A stretch of DNA of 64,000 bases from a virus: IMG/VR virus record IMGVR_UViG_3300035034_003394, positions 1-64,000 of that record; one strand, given 5' to 3'. The notes beneath the pieces are model-generated. The model made no database searches, had not been told where the DNA came from, and was given only the letters and a program-made list of their open reading frames with translations. Position numbers and translations under genes: made by a program. This document shows positions 7,669-18,800 of the stretch, piece after piece; position 1 is the stretch's first letter, and every line of letters begins with the position of its first letter.

Positions 7669-10600
7669 ATGGCTGACAATATGGACGATAATCTGAAAAA
7701 GGCAAAAGCCTATCAAGATTCACTCGATGCAATAAACAAAAGAATTCAATCTCAAGAGCAGGCCGCTTCGAGTCTTGCTAATGAAATGGGTATTGCTTTT
7801 AGCGGTTTCATGACTCAAACCAAAAAGACTCAAGAAGAAAGATTAAAAGAAATTAAATTAATCAATGACGCTAAGAAGTCAATAGAAGGTCAAAAAGCTG
7901 CCATATCTGAAGCGGCAAATCAAATTCTAAATTTAGAAGGCGCATTTAAGACTGTTAAATCATCTTCTGATTTATTTGCCGCATCTCTTAATTCTATTGA
8001 CGCATCAAAACTTTCTCAAGAGTTTACTAATATATCAGAAGTTCAAGATAGAATGAAAACTCTTGGGGGTGATATAAACAAATTACAAGGAGACCAAAAG
8101 GATGAATTCGAACAGCTGGTAAAACTTCATGATGATTTTCATAAAAACAAAGAGGATTTTAATAGTAAAAATGAAACCCATTTTAACGATTGGCTTGATG
8201 CAAACAAAGAAATAAGCGATATATTAGACGAATTACCTCTTAGTTCTATTGCAGATAAGATGTCTATGATAGAAAGTCTTAGAAACGGAGAGCTTGATGC
8301 TGTAGAGCAAATACTTGCAACCGACTCTCTTGATGCTAAGGCAAAACAAGAATTGCTTGGATTGACTCAACAAATGTCTGACGGACAAGCTGTGTTAAAT
8401 AATTTACAAGCTGAGTCTGCAAATCAAATGAAGACCGAAACAAGCATTAGAAAGAACATGTGGAGCATGGTCGAAAAAAACTCTGGAAATGCGTTTAAGT
8501 CTATATTTGACCACATGAAACAAACCAATCAAGCATTTAAGGATGCTCAAAAGGATTTTGGTCTTGTATTCGATAGTTCCAATGTAGTTCAGATGACAGA
8601 GCTTACCAGTAAGGCTGCTGAGTTTAATATGTCAACTAAAGATACAGTCGCATTAATGGGAGCTCTTGGTGAAGAACTTAGAACAATTGATACTCAATAT
8701 TTAGCTTCGGCAACTGAGCACTTTGTAGCAATTCAAAAGGCTACTGGAATTTCTTCTGAAGAGGTTTCTAAGATTGCAGGAGAGATGATGAGAGCTGGGC
8801 AGTCTGCAGGAGAAGTGGAAGAATATATGGAAGGTTCAAATAAGATGGCTAAGTTGTTTGGAGTTAATACCAAAAAAGTCCTGCAAGGTGTTGCAAGAAA
8901 TATTGATAAAATGCGTCAGATGGGATTCCAGGGTGGCGAAGAGTCTTTGACAAGAATGGTTGCAACTGCTGAAAGGCTTCGTATGAATGTTGATGAGATA
9001 TTTGATGTTGCAGCTAAGGCAAGAAATATAGAAGGAGCCATGGATATGGCATCACAACTTCAGCTTGCTGGTGGTTCGTTTGCGGCTATTAATCCAATGG
9101 ATTTGCTTTCTGCAGCTCGTAAAGGCCCAGAAGAGCTTCAAAAGATTCTTACTACAATGGGTGATGACATAGGTTCGTTTGCAGAAGATGGAACATTCTC
9201 TTTTGATGCAATTGATGTTGACCGTCTTCAAATAGTTGCTGACGCAACAGGTCAGTCAATGGATTCTATTCAGAAGATGATTCAAAAGAATGCGGAAGAT
9301 AATAAGAAAATGGATTTCTTACCAGATATGCAGCTGGAAGAAGTTATGGGTCCAGACGGAAAGCCTCTTGACCAAGATATGATGAATAATATGCTTCTTG
9401 ATTCTGTAGATGTTAATGGTAAAGCTCTTGAAGGCGGTATGCTTGATGAAATGGGAATAGCAAGTCTTGAAGATTTGACAGCAGACCAGGCACAACAGCT
9501 TATTCAGAAAAAAATGGATGACACCAAAACGCTTGAAGAGCAAGCTAAAGCAAATCAATCGTTCCAAGAGAGTATAGATGCGTTTAAAAATACTATAATG
9601 AATATGTTTACTTTGTTTCAGCCAGTGCTGGACGTTTTGACATCGTTCATTCAAGGTATTATGGGAATGCCAGGGCCTCTTAAGTATGTGGCCGCAGCTC
9701 TTCTTGCGTTTGTAGCCGCAGCTCCTATGCTTGGAAAATCTCTTGATGGATTTAAAGCTATGGCATCTGGCGGAAAAAGTCTTATGGGTAAATTGGGAAT
9801 CGGAAAAGGAAAAGAGATGGCGCAAAGTGCGGCTCCTGAGGTTCCTGGCGCTGGCGCTACAGATTCTGCACCACAAGGAAAAGGTGAGACAGGATTAGAA
9901 AGGCTTGCTAAAGGTCTTAAAGCAATGGGTACAGATTTTGGAACTGTAATGAAAGGTGTGCTTGCTACAGCGCTTGCTGGGCCAGCATTGTTAATGATGC
10001 TTCCAGGTATGCCAACTCTTTTTCTTATGGCTGCTGTTGGAGCGTTAGGTAAATTGGTGGTATTCGGATTTCAATCTCTCGCAAGAGGTATATCAACGCT
10101 TGGTAGGGCTAAGGGTATTATGAAAGGGGCACTTATGATGGTCTTAATTGGAGCGTCTTTGATTCCGTTTGCATTTGCTCTTGGGTTATTTACAGAAGTT
10201 AACTGGAGTGCTGTTGGTATGGCGGTGTTAATGTTATTAGGAACAGTTGTCACCTTGATAGGTCTTGGTCTATTATTATCAACTCCAGCTGGAATGTTTT
10301 TATTAATTGGAGCTCTTGGTTTAGTCGCTGTTGGTATTGCTTTGATGGCGTTTGGAGCTTCTCTTATGGTATTTTCTGCTGCAGCTGCAGCAATGCAGGG
10401 AATGGAGTTCGGGTGGCTTGGTGACCTTGGTTGGAATTTATTATTAGCAGCGCCAGGTTTATTGCTTGGTGGGCTTGCTCTTATGATGGCAGCTCCAGCG
10501 TTGATGCTTGGTTCTTTAGGGCTTATGGGCATTGCTGTTGCGGCTACTATGGTTTCTGCTGTGGATTGGACAGCTTTCTCAAAAATGGGAGACGCTCTTC

Positions 10601-11049
10601 TCGGCATAGTTCCAGGTTTAATTGGATTTGGATTTGCTGGGCTTATGTTCCTTAATCCAATATTACTTCTTGGTATGCTTATGATGATTGGAACCCTTTC
10701 TGGTCTTGCCGCTGTAATGGCTCCGCTTGGAGAAACGCTTCCTGCTGCTGCAGATGGGTTGGATAGGATGGCTGAAGGTCTTGAAAGGTTGATGTCTGCA
10801 ACAAGCAGTCTTGACCTTGAAAAACTTGAGATGCTTAGAAATCTTTCTTGGTCTATGGCAATTGGCGCTATAGGAGGAGGTCTTATGGGAGACTCAATTA
10901 ATAAAATCGCTGAAGCTCTTGCTAAACTTAGTAAAGTTGGAGAAGGTGGCGGAAAGAGCGGTGGAACTCAAAAGATTCAAATTGACCTTAAGCTTAATGG
11001 TAGAGACCTTCAGAGTATTATTGTTGATGATACAACGATTGTTACATAA
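7669..11049 (+). CDS. Tail tape measure protein
   Basis: 1126 residues. It sets tail length and is thought to pass into the cell envelope on injection. The first 600 residues are helical and coiled-coil-like with few aromatics. Residues about 640-1000 form a series of long Ala/Gly/Leu/Met-rich hydrophobic helices (for example around 665-690, 760-800, 825-940), typical of the membrane-inserting part of tape measures. A short hydrophilic tail ends in a beta-like LKLNGRDLQ segment. Length, position before baseplate genes and composition support the call. At about 1.5 Å per residue it would span roughly 170 nm (a family-based estimate). Confidence 0.88.
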   Translation: MADNMDDNLKKAKAYQDSLDAINKRIQSQEQAASSLANEMGIAFSGFMTQTKKTQEERLKEIKLINDAKKSIEGQKAAISEAANQILNLEGAFKTVKSSSDLFAASLNSIDASKLSQEFTNISEVQDRMKTLGGDINKLQGDQKDEFEQLVKLHDDFHKNKEDFNSKNETHFNDWLDANKEISDILDELPLSSIADKMSMIESLRNGELDAVEQILATDSLDAKAKQELLGLTQQMSDGQAVLNNLQAESANQMKTETSIRKNMWSMVEKNSGNAFKSIFDHMKQTNQAFKDAQKDFGLVFDSSNVVQMTELTSKAAEFNMSTKDTVALMGALGEELRTIDTQYLASATEHFVAIQKATGISSEEVSKIAGEMMRAGQSAGEVEEYMEGSNKMAKLFGVNTKKVLQGVARNIDKMRQMGFQGGEESLTRMVATAERLRMNVDEIFDVAAKARNIEGAMDMASQLQLAGGSFAAINPMDLLSAARKGPEELQKILTTMGDDIGSFAEDGTFSFDAIDVDRLQIVADATGQSMDSIQKMIQKNAEDNKKMDFLPDMQLEEVMGPDGKPLDQDMMNNMLLDSVDVNGKALEGGMLDEMGIASLEDLTADQAQQLIQKKMDDTKTLEEQAKANQSFQESIDAFKNTIMNMFTLFQPVLDVLTSFIQGIMGMPGPLKYVAAALLAFVAAAPMLGKSLDGFKAMASGGKSLMGKLGIGKGKEMAQSAAPEVPGAGATDSAPQGKGETGLERLAKGLKAMGTDFGTVMKGVLATALAGPALLMMLPGMPTLFLMAAVGALGKLVVFGFQSLARGISTLGRAKGIMKGALMMVLIGASLIPFAFALGLFTEVNWSAVGMAVLMLLGTVVTLIGLGLLLSTPAGMFLLIGALGLVAVGIALMAFGASLMVFSAAAAAMQGMEFGWLGDLGWNLLLAAPGLLLGGLALMMAAPALMLGSLGLMGIAVAATMVSAVDWTAFSKMGDALLGIVPGLIGFGFAGLMFLNPILLLGMLMMIGTLSGLAAVMAPLGETLPAAADGLDRMAEGLERLMSATSSLDLEKLEMLRNLSWSMAIGAIGGGLMGDSINKIAEALAKLSKVGEGGGKSGGTQKIQIDLKLNGRDLQSIIVDDTTIVT

Positions 11050-11086
11050 AAGGCTTTAATTTAATGCCTGAATTTTTTTCTTTTAT

Positions 11087-11099
11087 TATTTATAAGAAA
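11087..11099 (+). promoter_or_regulatory. Putative late promoter box
   Basis: TATTTATAAGAAA, nine bases before the ATG at 11109. Confidence 0.6.
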
Positions 11100-11108
11100 C
11101 ACTAATTA

Positions 11109-14100
11109 ATGGAAGACGGATTCCCTTTATTTGACCCAAACGATGATGCTGCCAGACAAGAGGAGAAGCTAAGAGAATACTATGAAGAATTTTCGGCTAA
11201 CGCAAGACAAAGACTTCTTGCTAAAACTATTGTCAGACCATCCAGCGTTTATGATGTTCTTTATCCAAGAACAAGGGAAACTCTATTGTCTAAAAATACT
11301 CCATTTAAGTCAAATCTTGAAGAGGATGCAAAAATTATAAGAGATAAATTGATTGCTAAGTTGGTTACTGATGAAACTGACCTTGCAAAAATTTCTGAAG
11401 ATTTTAGAAACTCAATGCTTGCAAGAGCAAAAATACAAGATGACAAAAATAATCTAATGAGGTCTGGAGAGGCTTATAGAAATAATCTTATTGCAAAAAA
11501 CTCTCCTAAGAAATCTGATATTGAAAAAGATTCAGAACAATTAAGAAGAACCAATTTAGCGAAGAACAACCCTAATTTATCATTCAACGATGATATTGAT
11601 AAAAATAGCCAAGCTTTTAGAGAGAATGCTATTGCAAAAAATTCACCAAAGGACCAAGATTTACTTCAAGATTCTGAATCATTTAGAAATCAATATAGAA
11701 AGAATGATGTTCATAAGAACGTACCTATAGATACAGACCTTGAGAAGGACTCTGAATCATTTAGGTTAAGAAACCTTCATAAAAATGTTGAAGGTATTAA
11801 GAAGCAAGATATAGACGATATTTCTAAAGCTAAGAGAGACCAATCTATTGCAAAGAATACTCCTAATGATTCAGACCTTGAAAAAGACTCTGGTGCATTT
11901 AGAAAAGGTGATTTAAGTAAGAATCCACCAAAGGACCAAGACCTTCTTAGAGATACTGAAGATATTAGAAATCAGTATAGAGAGAAAGATTTGAACAGAA
12001 ATGTTCCAAACAAAACTGATATAGAAAGAGATAACGAACTTTACAGAAGAGATAATATTCATAAGAATGTTCCAAACGATTCTGACCTTAAAGCTGATTC
12101 TGAAATATATAGAAACAATAATCTTTCAAAAGGCGGAGAAGGCTCTATTGGATTAGATGAAATTGGTGATGAAAAAAGAATTGAACTACTTTCTAAAAAC
12201 GGACCTAATCCTACAAATTTAGAAACAGACTCAGCTCAGTTTAGAGAAGATGACCTGGCTTTAAATCCTAACAAAAATTCAGACCTTGAAAAAGATTCTG
12301 AGAGATTTAGAAGCGATGACCTTTCGGCAAACAAACCAAATACAAGCAATTTAGAATTTGACTCAGTTCCATTTAGAGATAGCGACCTGTCAGCAAATAA
12401 AGTTAATTTAAGCGATTTAGAAACAGACTCAGTTCAATTTAGAGCTGACGACCTTTCTGCAAACAAGCCGAGCGAAAGTAGTTTAGAAACAGACTCAGTT
12501 CAATTTAGAGCTGATGACCTGTCTGTAAACAAACCAATTCAATCAGACCTTGAAAAAGACTCAACTCAATTTAGAGCTGATGACTTGTCGTTAAATAAAC
12601 CAGTTCAAAGTAGTTTAGAAACAGATTCAATTCCATTTAGAAGCGATGACCTTTCTTTTAATACTCCAAGTTTTACAGATTTAGAAACAGACTCAGTTGT
12701 CTTCAGAGATGATGACTTGTCGTTGAACACTCCAAATTTAAGCGACCTTGAGATAGATTCAGCAAACTTTAGATTAGATGACCTTTCTGCTAATTCACCA
12801 ATTGATACGGATTTAGAAGTAGACTCAGTTCCATTTAGAGCTGATGACCTTTCTGCTAACTCGCCAAATTTTAGTGACCTGGAGGTAGATTCAGTTCCGT
12901 TTAGAAATGATGACTTAGCGACAAATGTACCAAACTTTAGTGACCTTTTAGATGACTCAGCTCCTTTTAGAACTGATGACCTTTCTGCTAATGTTCCTAA
13001 TAGTTCAAATCTTTTAACTGACTCAGAAGATTTTAGAGATGATGATTTATCAGCTAACGTCCCAAGTACAAGTGACCTTGGTGTTGATTCTGCTATTCAT
13101 AGAGCTACAGACCTTGCGGCTAACGTTCCAAATAATTCAAGTATACTTGCTGATTCTGTTGCATTTAGAGATAACGCTGTTTCTTCTAATGTTCCGTTGG
13201 CTCAAAATCTTCTTACAGATTCGTCAACATATAGAACAGATGCTATTGCAAAAAATGCTGGATATGGATTGCTTGGAGTAAATGTTAATGGAGCTGGGAC
13301 CAGCGCATTCTTGGGTATATCAAGAGTATTTACTCAAGGTATAATTTTAAGACAATTATTGCTTTCTAAGAATGTTTCTAAGAACACAAATTTAGAAACA
13401 GACTCAGAAGTATTTAGAGATAACAATAAGATTTCAAATAGATGGCAAGTTTCAAATAATGAATATACATCGAGCAATGAAAACTGGACTTTAGGAAGAA
13501 TTACTCAAGGTAGTATAAACACTAACAAAGTTGATTATACACGTCTTGACCCATACTACACGCCTACAGCAAAGGCTATTTTCTCAACTGACGATTATAT
13601 CGTCACGAAAGGTAACGAAATTCAAGGTTTATATGGAACCAGTCAAAAAGTAGATTTTCCAACTGGAAGAAGGCCAAGAGTGATTAGTGATGCTCTTTAT
13701 TCTGTTAATCCAATAGGAGAAAAAGGTGGTCAATTTGAAGATTCATTCTTTAAGAGACAAACATACGTACCATTTAAAGAGGGTCAAGTAACTTCAACTA
13801 TTAGAAATTATAGTTTAGAAAGAAGTGCGTTTAATTTATACAGACTTCAAGCGGGAGACCCTTCTTCTCTTGGAGAGTTAGAATCATTCAATCAAGATGG
13901 TTTCCAGGAGTTGATTTCAAATACAATTGGTTCATTTAGAGGGTTGTCTCAATTGAGAACAAATACAACTCCAGCTTCAGTAATACAAGCAAATGGAGGC
14001 GCCTACTATCAAGGTGGTGGTGGTAATATGGATTTATTGAGACCAACTGCAAACGATGCAGTACTTGGTAGTGCGCAATCAATGATGGCTAAGACATCTA

Positions 14101-15467
14101 TTGGAAACCCTTATGAGGATGAAGATTTCTTCCTTGGAAAAAGAGGTGTAAAACATATTGTGAACACTATTAAGGCAAGTAACGAACCTCTTGCTCCAAA
14201 CTTTGACCCACAAAACAATAGAGCTTACATAACAGGTGTTAAGAGAGATGGTAGCCCAAGAATCTCAAGACAAAGATATACAGTAGCGAATCCTTATGCG
14301 CCTTCAGATGCTGGTAAGCTTGTTTTCTTTATAAAAAATTATGCAAGTGAGGAACAGTTTCATTTTCCTCCTTATATTATGAGTATGCAAAATACTGAGA
14401 ACGCCAACTGGAATTCAGTTAATTTCCTTGGTAGACCAGAGGCTGTGTATACATACAACAATTCAAGTAGAGATGCGTCTATTTCTTTTTTCGTATTAAC
14501 AGATTACGCTCAAAGTGTTGATGTTGGTAGAGATTGGGACAGTGAAGGTATGGAAAAGGTTGCTGCAACTTTCGATAAACACTTTACTGATAGCGATAAG
14601 GCTCAAAACACAAATATAATAAATCAAATTGAAGCTCTTAAGGCTGAACAAAATAAGCAAAAAGATGATGCTATAGAGCTTTCTAAAAAAATTGACGAAA
14701 ATCAAAATGAAGGAGCAGCTATTGAATCAAAACAAGAAGAAATAGAGCAATCTACAGAACAAGACGATTTTTTCGGATGGTTTCAAACAAAGACTATTGC
14801 TGCTAAGAATAAGGCCAAAAATGCTCAAGATGCAATTTTTAATAAAGAGCAGAAGAAAAATAATGAGGTTGAGTCTGGTATTCTGGATAAAAGAGCTCAA
14901 GAACTTAAGACAGAAGCTGGAAAAGTTAATGATGCAATAGGGGAAGCTGATAATAAATTTAATGGTCTTACAGATTATTCTGAGAGTAACACGAATGCTG
15001 GAAACGTTTATAATATAGATGTAATAAAGAAAGAGTTTATTAATGGAGAGACAGCTTGTAAGCCTGAAGATACTATAAAGAGAATAAATACGATGAAAAA
15101 GAATCTGATGTTCCAGCCTGCCTATTTCTCTGGAGATAAGATTGACTTCGTAAGAAAAGTTGAGTTCTTGTCTAAACTTACAAGGCCAGCTGCAAATGAT
15201 AATGGTTCAGAAACTGGATTCTCATTTACTACTCCTCCTATTTGTCACATTCACCTTGGTGATTGGTGGAACCATGATATTGTTGTAAACAGCGTTAGTT
15301 TTGATTATGCAGATGCTCCATGGACACTTGAGGGTGGAAGAGTTCAGCCTATGTGGGTTCTTGTTTCTCTTAACTTCAATATGATTGGGCCATACAAGTC
15401 ATTCAATGCAGCTCCGCCTCTTGCAACTGATGCTGGAGGTATGTATAGTCCACTTCGTGGATTATAA
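11109..15467 (+). CDS. Tail/baseplate protein with about thirty 22-residue repeats
   Basis: 1452 residues. Residues about 45-790 consist of near-tandem repeats of consensus L-E-x-D-S-x-x-F-R-x-D-D-L-S-x-N-x-P-x-x-S-D, most regular in the middle. After a non-repetitive region (about 790-1130) the C-terminal third has a pattern seen in contractile-tail tube initiator or baseplate proteins: FHFPPYIMSMQNTENANW, then a tyrosine-rich YTYNNSS strand, SISFFVLTDY, a coiled-coil insertion (about 1175-1290), and a closing IHLGDWW...MWVLVSLNF strand. Its place between tape measure and LysM protein supports a tail-tip role. Exact counterpart unknown. The repeat array is probably an extended fibrous spacer. 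Confidence 0.72.
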   Translation: MEDGFPLFDPNDDAARQEEKLREYYEEFSANARQRLLAKTIVRPSSVYDVLYPRTRETLLSKNTPFKSNLEEDAKIIRDKLIAKLVTDETDLAKISEDFRNSMLARAKIQDDKNNLMRSGEAYRNNLIAKNSPKKSDIEKDSEQLRRTNLAKNNPNLSFNDDIDKNSQAFRENAIAKNSPKDQDLLQDSESFRNQYRKNDVHKNVPIDTDLEKDSESFRLRNLHKNVEGIKKQDIDDISKAKRDQSIAKNTPNDSDLEKDSGAFRKGDLSKNPPKDQDLLRDTEDIRNQYREKDLNRNVPNKTDIERDNELYRRDNIHKNVPNDSDLKADSEIYRNNNLSKGGEGSIGLDEIGDEKRIELLSKNGPNPTNLETDSAQFREDDLALNPNKNSDLEKDSERFRSDDLSANKPNTSNLEFDSVPFRDSDLSANKVNLSDLETDSVQFRADDLSANKPSESSLETDSVQFRADDLSVNKPIQSDLEKDSTQFRADDLSLNKPVQSSLETDSIPFRSDDLSFNTPSFTDLETDSVVFRDDDLSLNTPNLSDLEIDSANFRLDDLSANSPIDTDLEVDSVPFRADDLSANSPNFSDLEVDSVPFRNDDLATNVPNFSDLLDDSAPFRTDDLSANVPNSSNLLTDSEDFRDDDLSANVPSTSDLGVDSAIHRATDLAANVPNNSSILADSVAFRDNAVSSNVPLAQNLLTDSSTYRTDAIAKNAGYGLLGVNVNGAGTSAFLGISRVFTQGIILRQLLLSKNVSKNTNLETDSEVFRDNNKISNRWQVSNNEYTSSNENWTLGRITQGSINTNKVDYTRLDPYYTPTAKAIFSTDDYIVTKGNEIQGLYGTSQKVDFPTGRRPRVISDALYSVNPIGEKGGQFEDSFFKRQTYVPFKEGQVTSTIRNYSLERSAFNLYRLQAGDPSSLGELESFNQDGFQELISNTIGSFRGLSQLRTNTTPASVIQANGGAYYQGGGGNMDLLRPTANDAVLGSAQSMMAKTSIGNPYEDEDFFLGKRGVKHIVNTIKASNEPLAPNFDPQNNRAYITGVKRDGSPRISRQRYTVANPYAPSDAGKLVFFIKNYASEEQFHFPPYIMSMQNTENANWNSVNFLGRPEAVYTYNNSSRDASISFFVLTDYAQSVDVGRDWDSEGMEKVAATFDKHFTDSDKAQNTNIINQIEALKAEQNKQKDDAIELSKKIDENQNEGAAIESKQEEIEQSTEQDDFFGWFQTKTIAAKNKAKNAQDAIFNKEQKKNNEVESGILDKRAQELKTEAGKVNDAIGEADNKFNGLTDYSESNTNAGNVYNIDVIKKEFINGETACKPEDTIKRINTMKKNLMFQPAYFSGDKIDFVRKVEFLSKLTRPAANDNGSETGFSFTTPPICHIHLGDWWNHDIVVNSVSFDYADAPWTLEGGRVQPMWVLVSLNFNMIGPYKSFNAAPPLATDAGGMYSPLRGL
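11245..13440 (+). repeat. 66-bp in-frame repeat array
   Basis: Roughly 31 units of 66 bases inside the tail gene, encoding the 22-residue motif. Units between about 12,290 and 12,900 are the most alike at DNA level, for example recurring GACTCAGTTCAATTTAGAGC, which points to recent unit duplication. Outer units have diverged and vary slightly in length. Confidence 0.8.
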
Positions 15468-15505
15468 TCTGTAATAGGCTTTGTTTTCACTTTTTTTATT
15501 CTTAT

Positions 15506-15518
15506 TATTTATAGAAAA
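15506..15518 (+). promoter_or_regulatory. Putative late promoter box
   Basis: TATTTATAGAAAA, ten bases before the ATG at 15529. Confidence 0.6.
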
Positions 15519-15528
15519 GTAAATAATT

Positions 15529-15834
15529 ATGCCATTCAATTTCTACAGTCTATTAAAGTCAAACGACAAATTAAAAGATATGCCTCCTGTTTTAATAAAA
15601 AAGAGACATACCGATAGAGTCATTATATACAATCAACAAAAAAATAGGTTAGATACTATTGCTGGAGATATATATAGAGATGAAACGTTTTGGAGGTTAA
15701 TACTTTGGGCCAATCCAGAATACTTTATGGAGTTTGATATTCCAGACAATACTGCGATTAGGGTTCCGTTCCCGCTTCAGGATGTATTGAATGAAGTGAA
15801 TATAAAAATTGTTGCAACAAGAGATAGAGGATAA
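15529..15834 (+). CDS. LysM-type baseplate protein (gpX/gp53-like)
   Basis: 101 residues. The segment RLDTIAGDIYRDETFWRLILW, then NPEYF and a proline-terminated strand, is the LysM pattern of tail protein X, where the domain binds sheath or hub rather than necessarily peptidoglycan. Small size and position immediately before the hub gene fit a baseplate adaptor. Two bases separate its stop from the next ATG. Confidence 0.75.
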   Translation: MPFNFYSLLKSNDKLKDMPPVLIKKRHTDRVIIYNQQKNRLDTIAGDIYRDETFWRLILWANPEYFMEFDIPDNTAIRVPFPLQDVLNEVNIKIVATRDRG

Positions 15835-15836
15835 AT

Positions 15837-18800
15837 ATGGGAAGAGCACCAGTAAATCCACAGCCAGATGGTTTTCGTATGAAAGACCTCTTTATTGACG
15901 TTAGGCTTGAAGCTTGCGTTGGAGGGAGTACGTTTGATTTTCTTGGAAGAAAACTGTTTAGTGCAGAATTCTTCAGACAAAGCGTTGGTTTTGGTATCAC
16001 ATCAATTGATATTGAGATTAACACTTCACTACAACCTCTTGTAACAATTGTGTTTAAAGATTTGTATGGTCAAACTATTTTCGGAGGTCAAGACAGGCAT
16101 CCAACAGATAGCAATGTTTCTATTGACTATTCTGTATTATTCAACTGGCCACCACCAAAGTTCTTATTTTCCTACAAGGGATACCTTGGGGAGCCGTCTA
16201 CGTGGTTACTTAACCTAAAGAGGACATCTACTTCATTTAATGGAAGCGATGGCTCTTATGACGTTAAATGCGAGTTTGTACCAAATCAATGGGGATTCTT
16301 TGCTGATTTACCTTTCTTATATTTGCTTGCAGCAAAAAGATTAAGAAAAGATAGGCTTGGACCAGGAAATGATGATGCTGTAACAAGCATCTTTGACCTT
16401 ATTAAAATAGGTAAGCAGGTTGAGGTTAAAACACAGGATACAACAAAAGAGTTTGATGACCTGGTTAAGAAACTGGGTAGCATGAAGTCTAACTTAGGTA
16501 GAGCTCTTACTGTTACAAATATTTTAGAACCTGGAGAAGAAGTTATTGGCTCTGTAAACAATCAGTCGGTAGTAGGATTTCAAACTATTACAATTCCTAA
16601 TATAGCTGATTTTGGAGATGACGTAAATTCAATACCACTTATTGAGAGCAAGCTTAAAGAGGCAACAACCTTAAATGCATTAAATACTTATTTGTTATTA
16701 TCTCTTAAGATAAATGCAAACGGAGTAAATGTTAATGGATTTACGAGGTTTGGTGTTGTAACAAGTAATTTCGCTTCATTTAATAAGGCGTTTAATAATC
16801 CTACGCTTAGAATTCCAATTGATTCAGCTAAGACTCAAACTCTCGGTCTTATATCAGACAATCTTCAAAAGATTGATGATGAAATAAAAAGGAGAGTTTT
16901 TGCTTCATCAGAAAAGAAGCTTGAGAAAATTACTATAGGAGAAATATTTTCACAAATAGCAAAAGATTCTGCCTTTTTAATGGGAAGTATTCTTGATGCT
17001 GGACTTGATGGATACAGAGGGAGTAGTGACAGACAAGCGGCCAGAGATGAGTTGTTAGTAAATAAGCAAATTCTTATTGGAGAATCATTTCCTTTGGTTT
17101 TGAATGATGATGGAGATGAACTTCCAGCAACAAAGAAGAATTTAGAAGGAGCACAAGGTGCTGACGGTGTTGAAATTGGTGTTGACGAACACGAAATGGA
17201 GTTTGTAAAAAATTTTATCATTGCTATTAGTGAGGGTATTGCAAAAGATTTGCTTGTAAATAACGCTCAGTCTGGACAAGATGATGCAGCACTCAAGCAA
17301 AGGATTAATAACATTGAAATGTCATCCTCAAATCCTTATAAATCATATTATCCAAACATAGCATCAAACATACTTGTTAGGGGTGGCATTGTTGCTTATA
17401 TGACAAGAAGTAGTGACCCAAATTTACCAGGAGATTTTGGTGGAGATATTTGGAAAGTTGATAGAGATGATGTTTCGTCAATTGAAGAGCTTGCAGAGAG
17501 GGATATTCAGAACATAACTGATTCAATACTTGGAAACCTTTCTGATGTTGATTTTTTATTATTAAGAAGGTATTGCCTTTTTATGTCCAACGCATTTACT
17601 CAAGACGCAGCATCAATGGCGCATCCAAATGGGGATTCAGGCCTTCAAATAGTTCCAGGAGGATTTGGGTTTGCAGATGCAGCAGCTACAACAGCATTTC
17701 TTGGGTCTGGAATGAGTTATTTTGGAAACCAAAGCCCAGATGATTGGCAAGTAGTTTTACAAAGCCCTTCAGACCCTGCTGGAGATGATGGGTTTCCTAA
17801 TGTTTTAGACGCTTTTGAAGCCAGCGAAGATGATGAGATACAATTAAGAACAAAAGAAGAGAATGCAGCTCTTGGATATGAGACACTCACATTCAAGCAG
17901 ATATGGGGAGAGCTTGCTGTTCCTGAGGTTTTTTTAGGAGATAATGTGACTCTTGTAAATGGAAATCTTGTATTTAATACTTATGAGGAAGAAGAGTCTA
18001 AAAGAGAAGACCAAATACAGGCAGTTCAAAACGAAGCTCAAAATTTAGCAAACAATCAAAGTAATTCGCTGTCTGACGCTAAAAGTCTTTCTCCTTCTGG
18101 AATTAGAAATGCTCAAAATCCACTATCTTTTGTTGACAGTAAATATACAGCAACAAGAATAGTAAATAATAGAATTGGCTATACATTCCCGACATCAAAT
18201 GGCAATGAATACATGGCTGTGTTTTTTAGAGGAGAAGACAACAAAAGAGCTCAAGAGGCTAATTCTGCACCAACAGATGGTGAGTTTAAAAATTCAGATA
18301 AAGACATTACTGATGCTGGTCAAAATGAACCGCTTGGATATGTCCCTATTAATGCTAAATACGGAGATGAGGGAGATAAAACTACTGCTTTAGATAACTC
18401 TCCTAAGTTTATACTTAACAGAATAGGGTCTCTTGTGGGATATAGAGATGGTACGACTCAAAGTAGAGCTGGAAATGTAGTTGATTTTGATGAGATGAAA
18501 GACCCAGCTCCAGGTTTTTTCGGCTCTAAAGACCCTTTGGTTACGCTTTTTGCGGCAACAAATATTAAATGGAATAATTCTATTAAAGAAAATCCGCAAG
18601 ATAACCCAAACCAAACAACAAATCAAGACGGTGTTGATTACACTGGAAACATAGGGTATACAATTGCGGCACATAGTGGTACTGACCCAGATTCTGGTCT
18701 TGTATTTGGAATTTTTAGCCCAAGTCAAAGTGGGAGAAATCATAGAGCTTTTGTTAGAAAGGCGTGTGACGTTCTTCTTCAGAAGTTGGATGACATTATT

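Noticed and set aside
10071-10607. Leftward 178-residue frame in the tape measure gene
   Set aside because: Pro/Ala/Asn-rich product is the antisense image of the hydrophobic tape-measure helices; no promoter.
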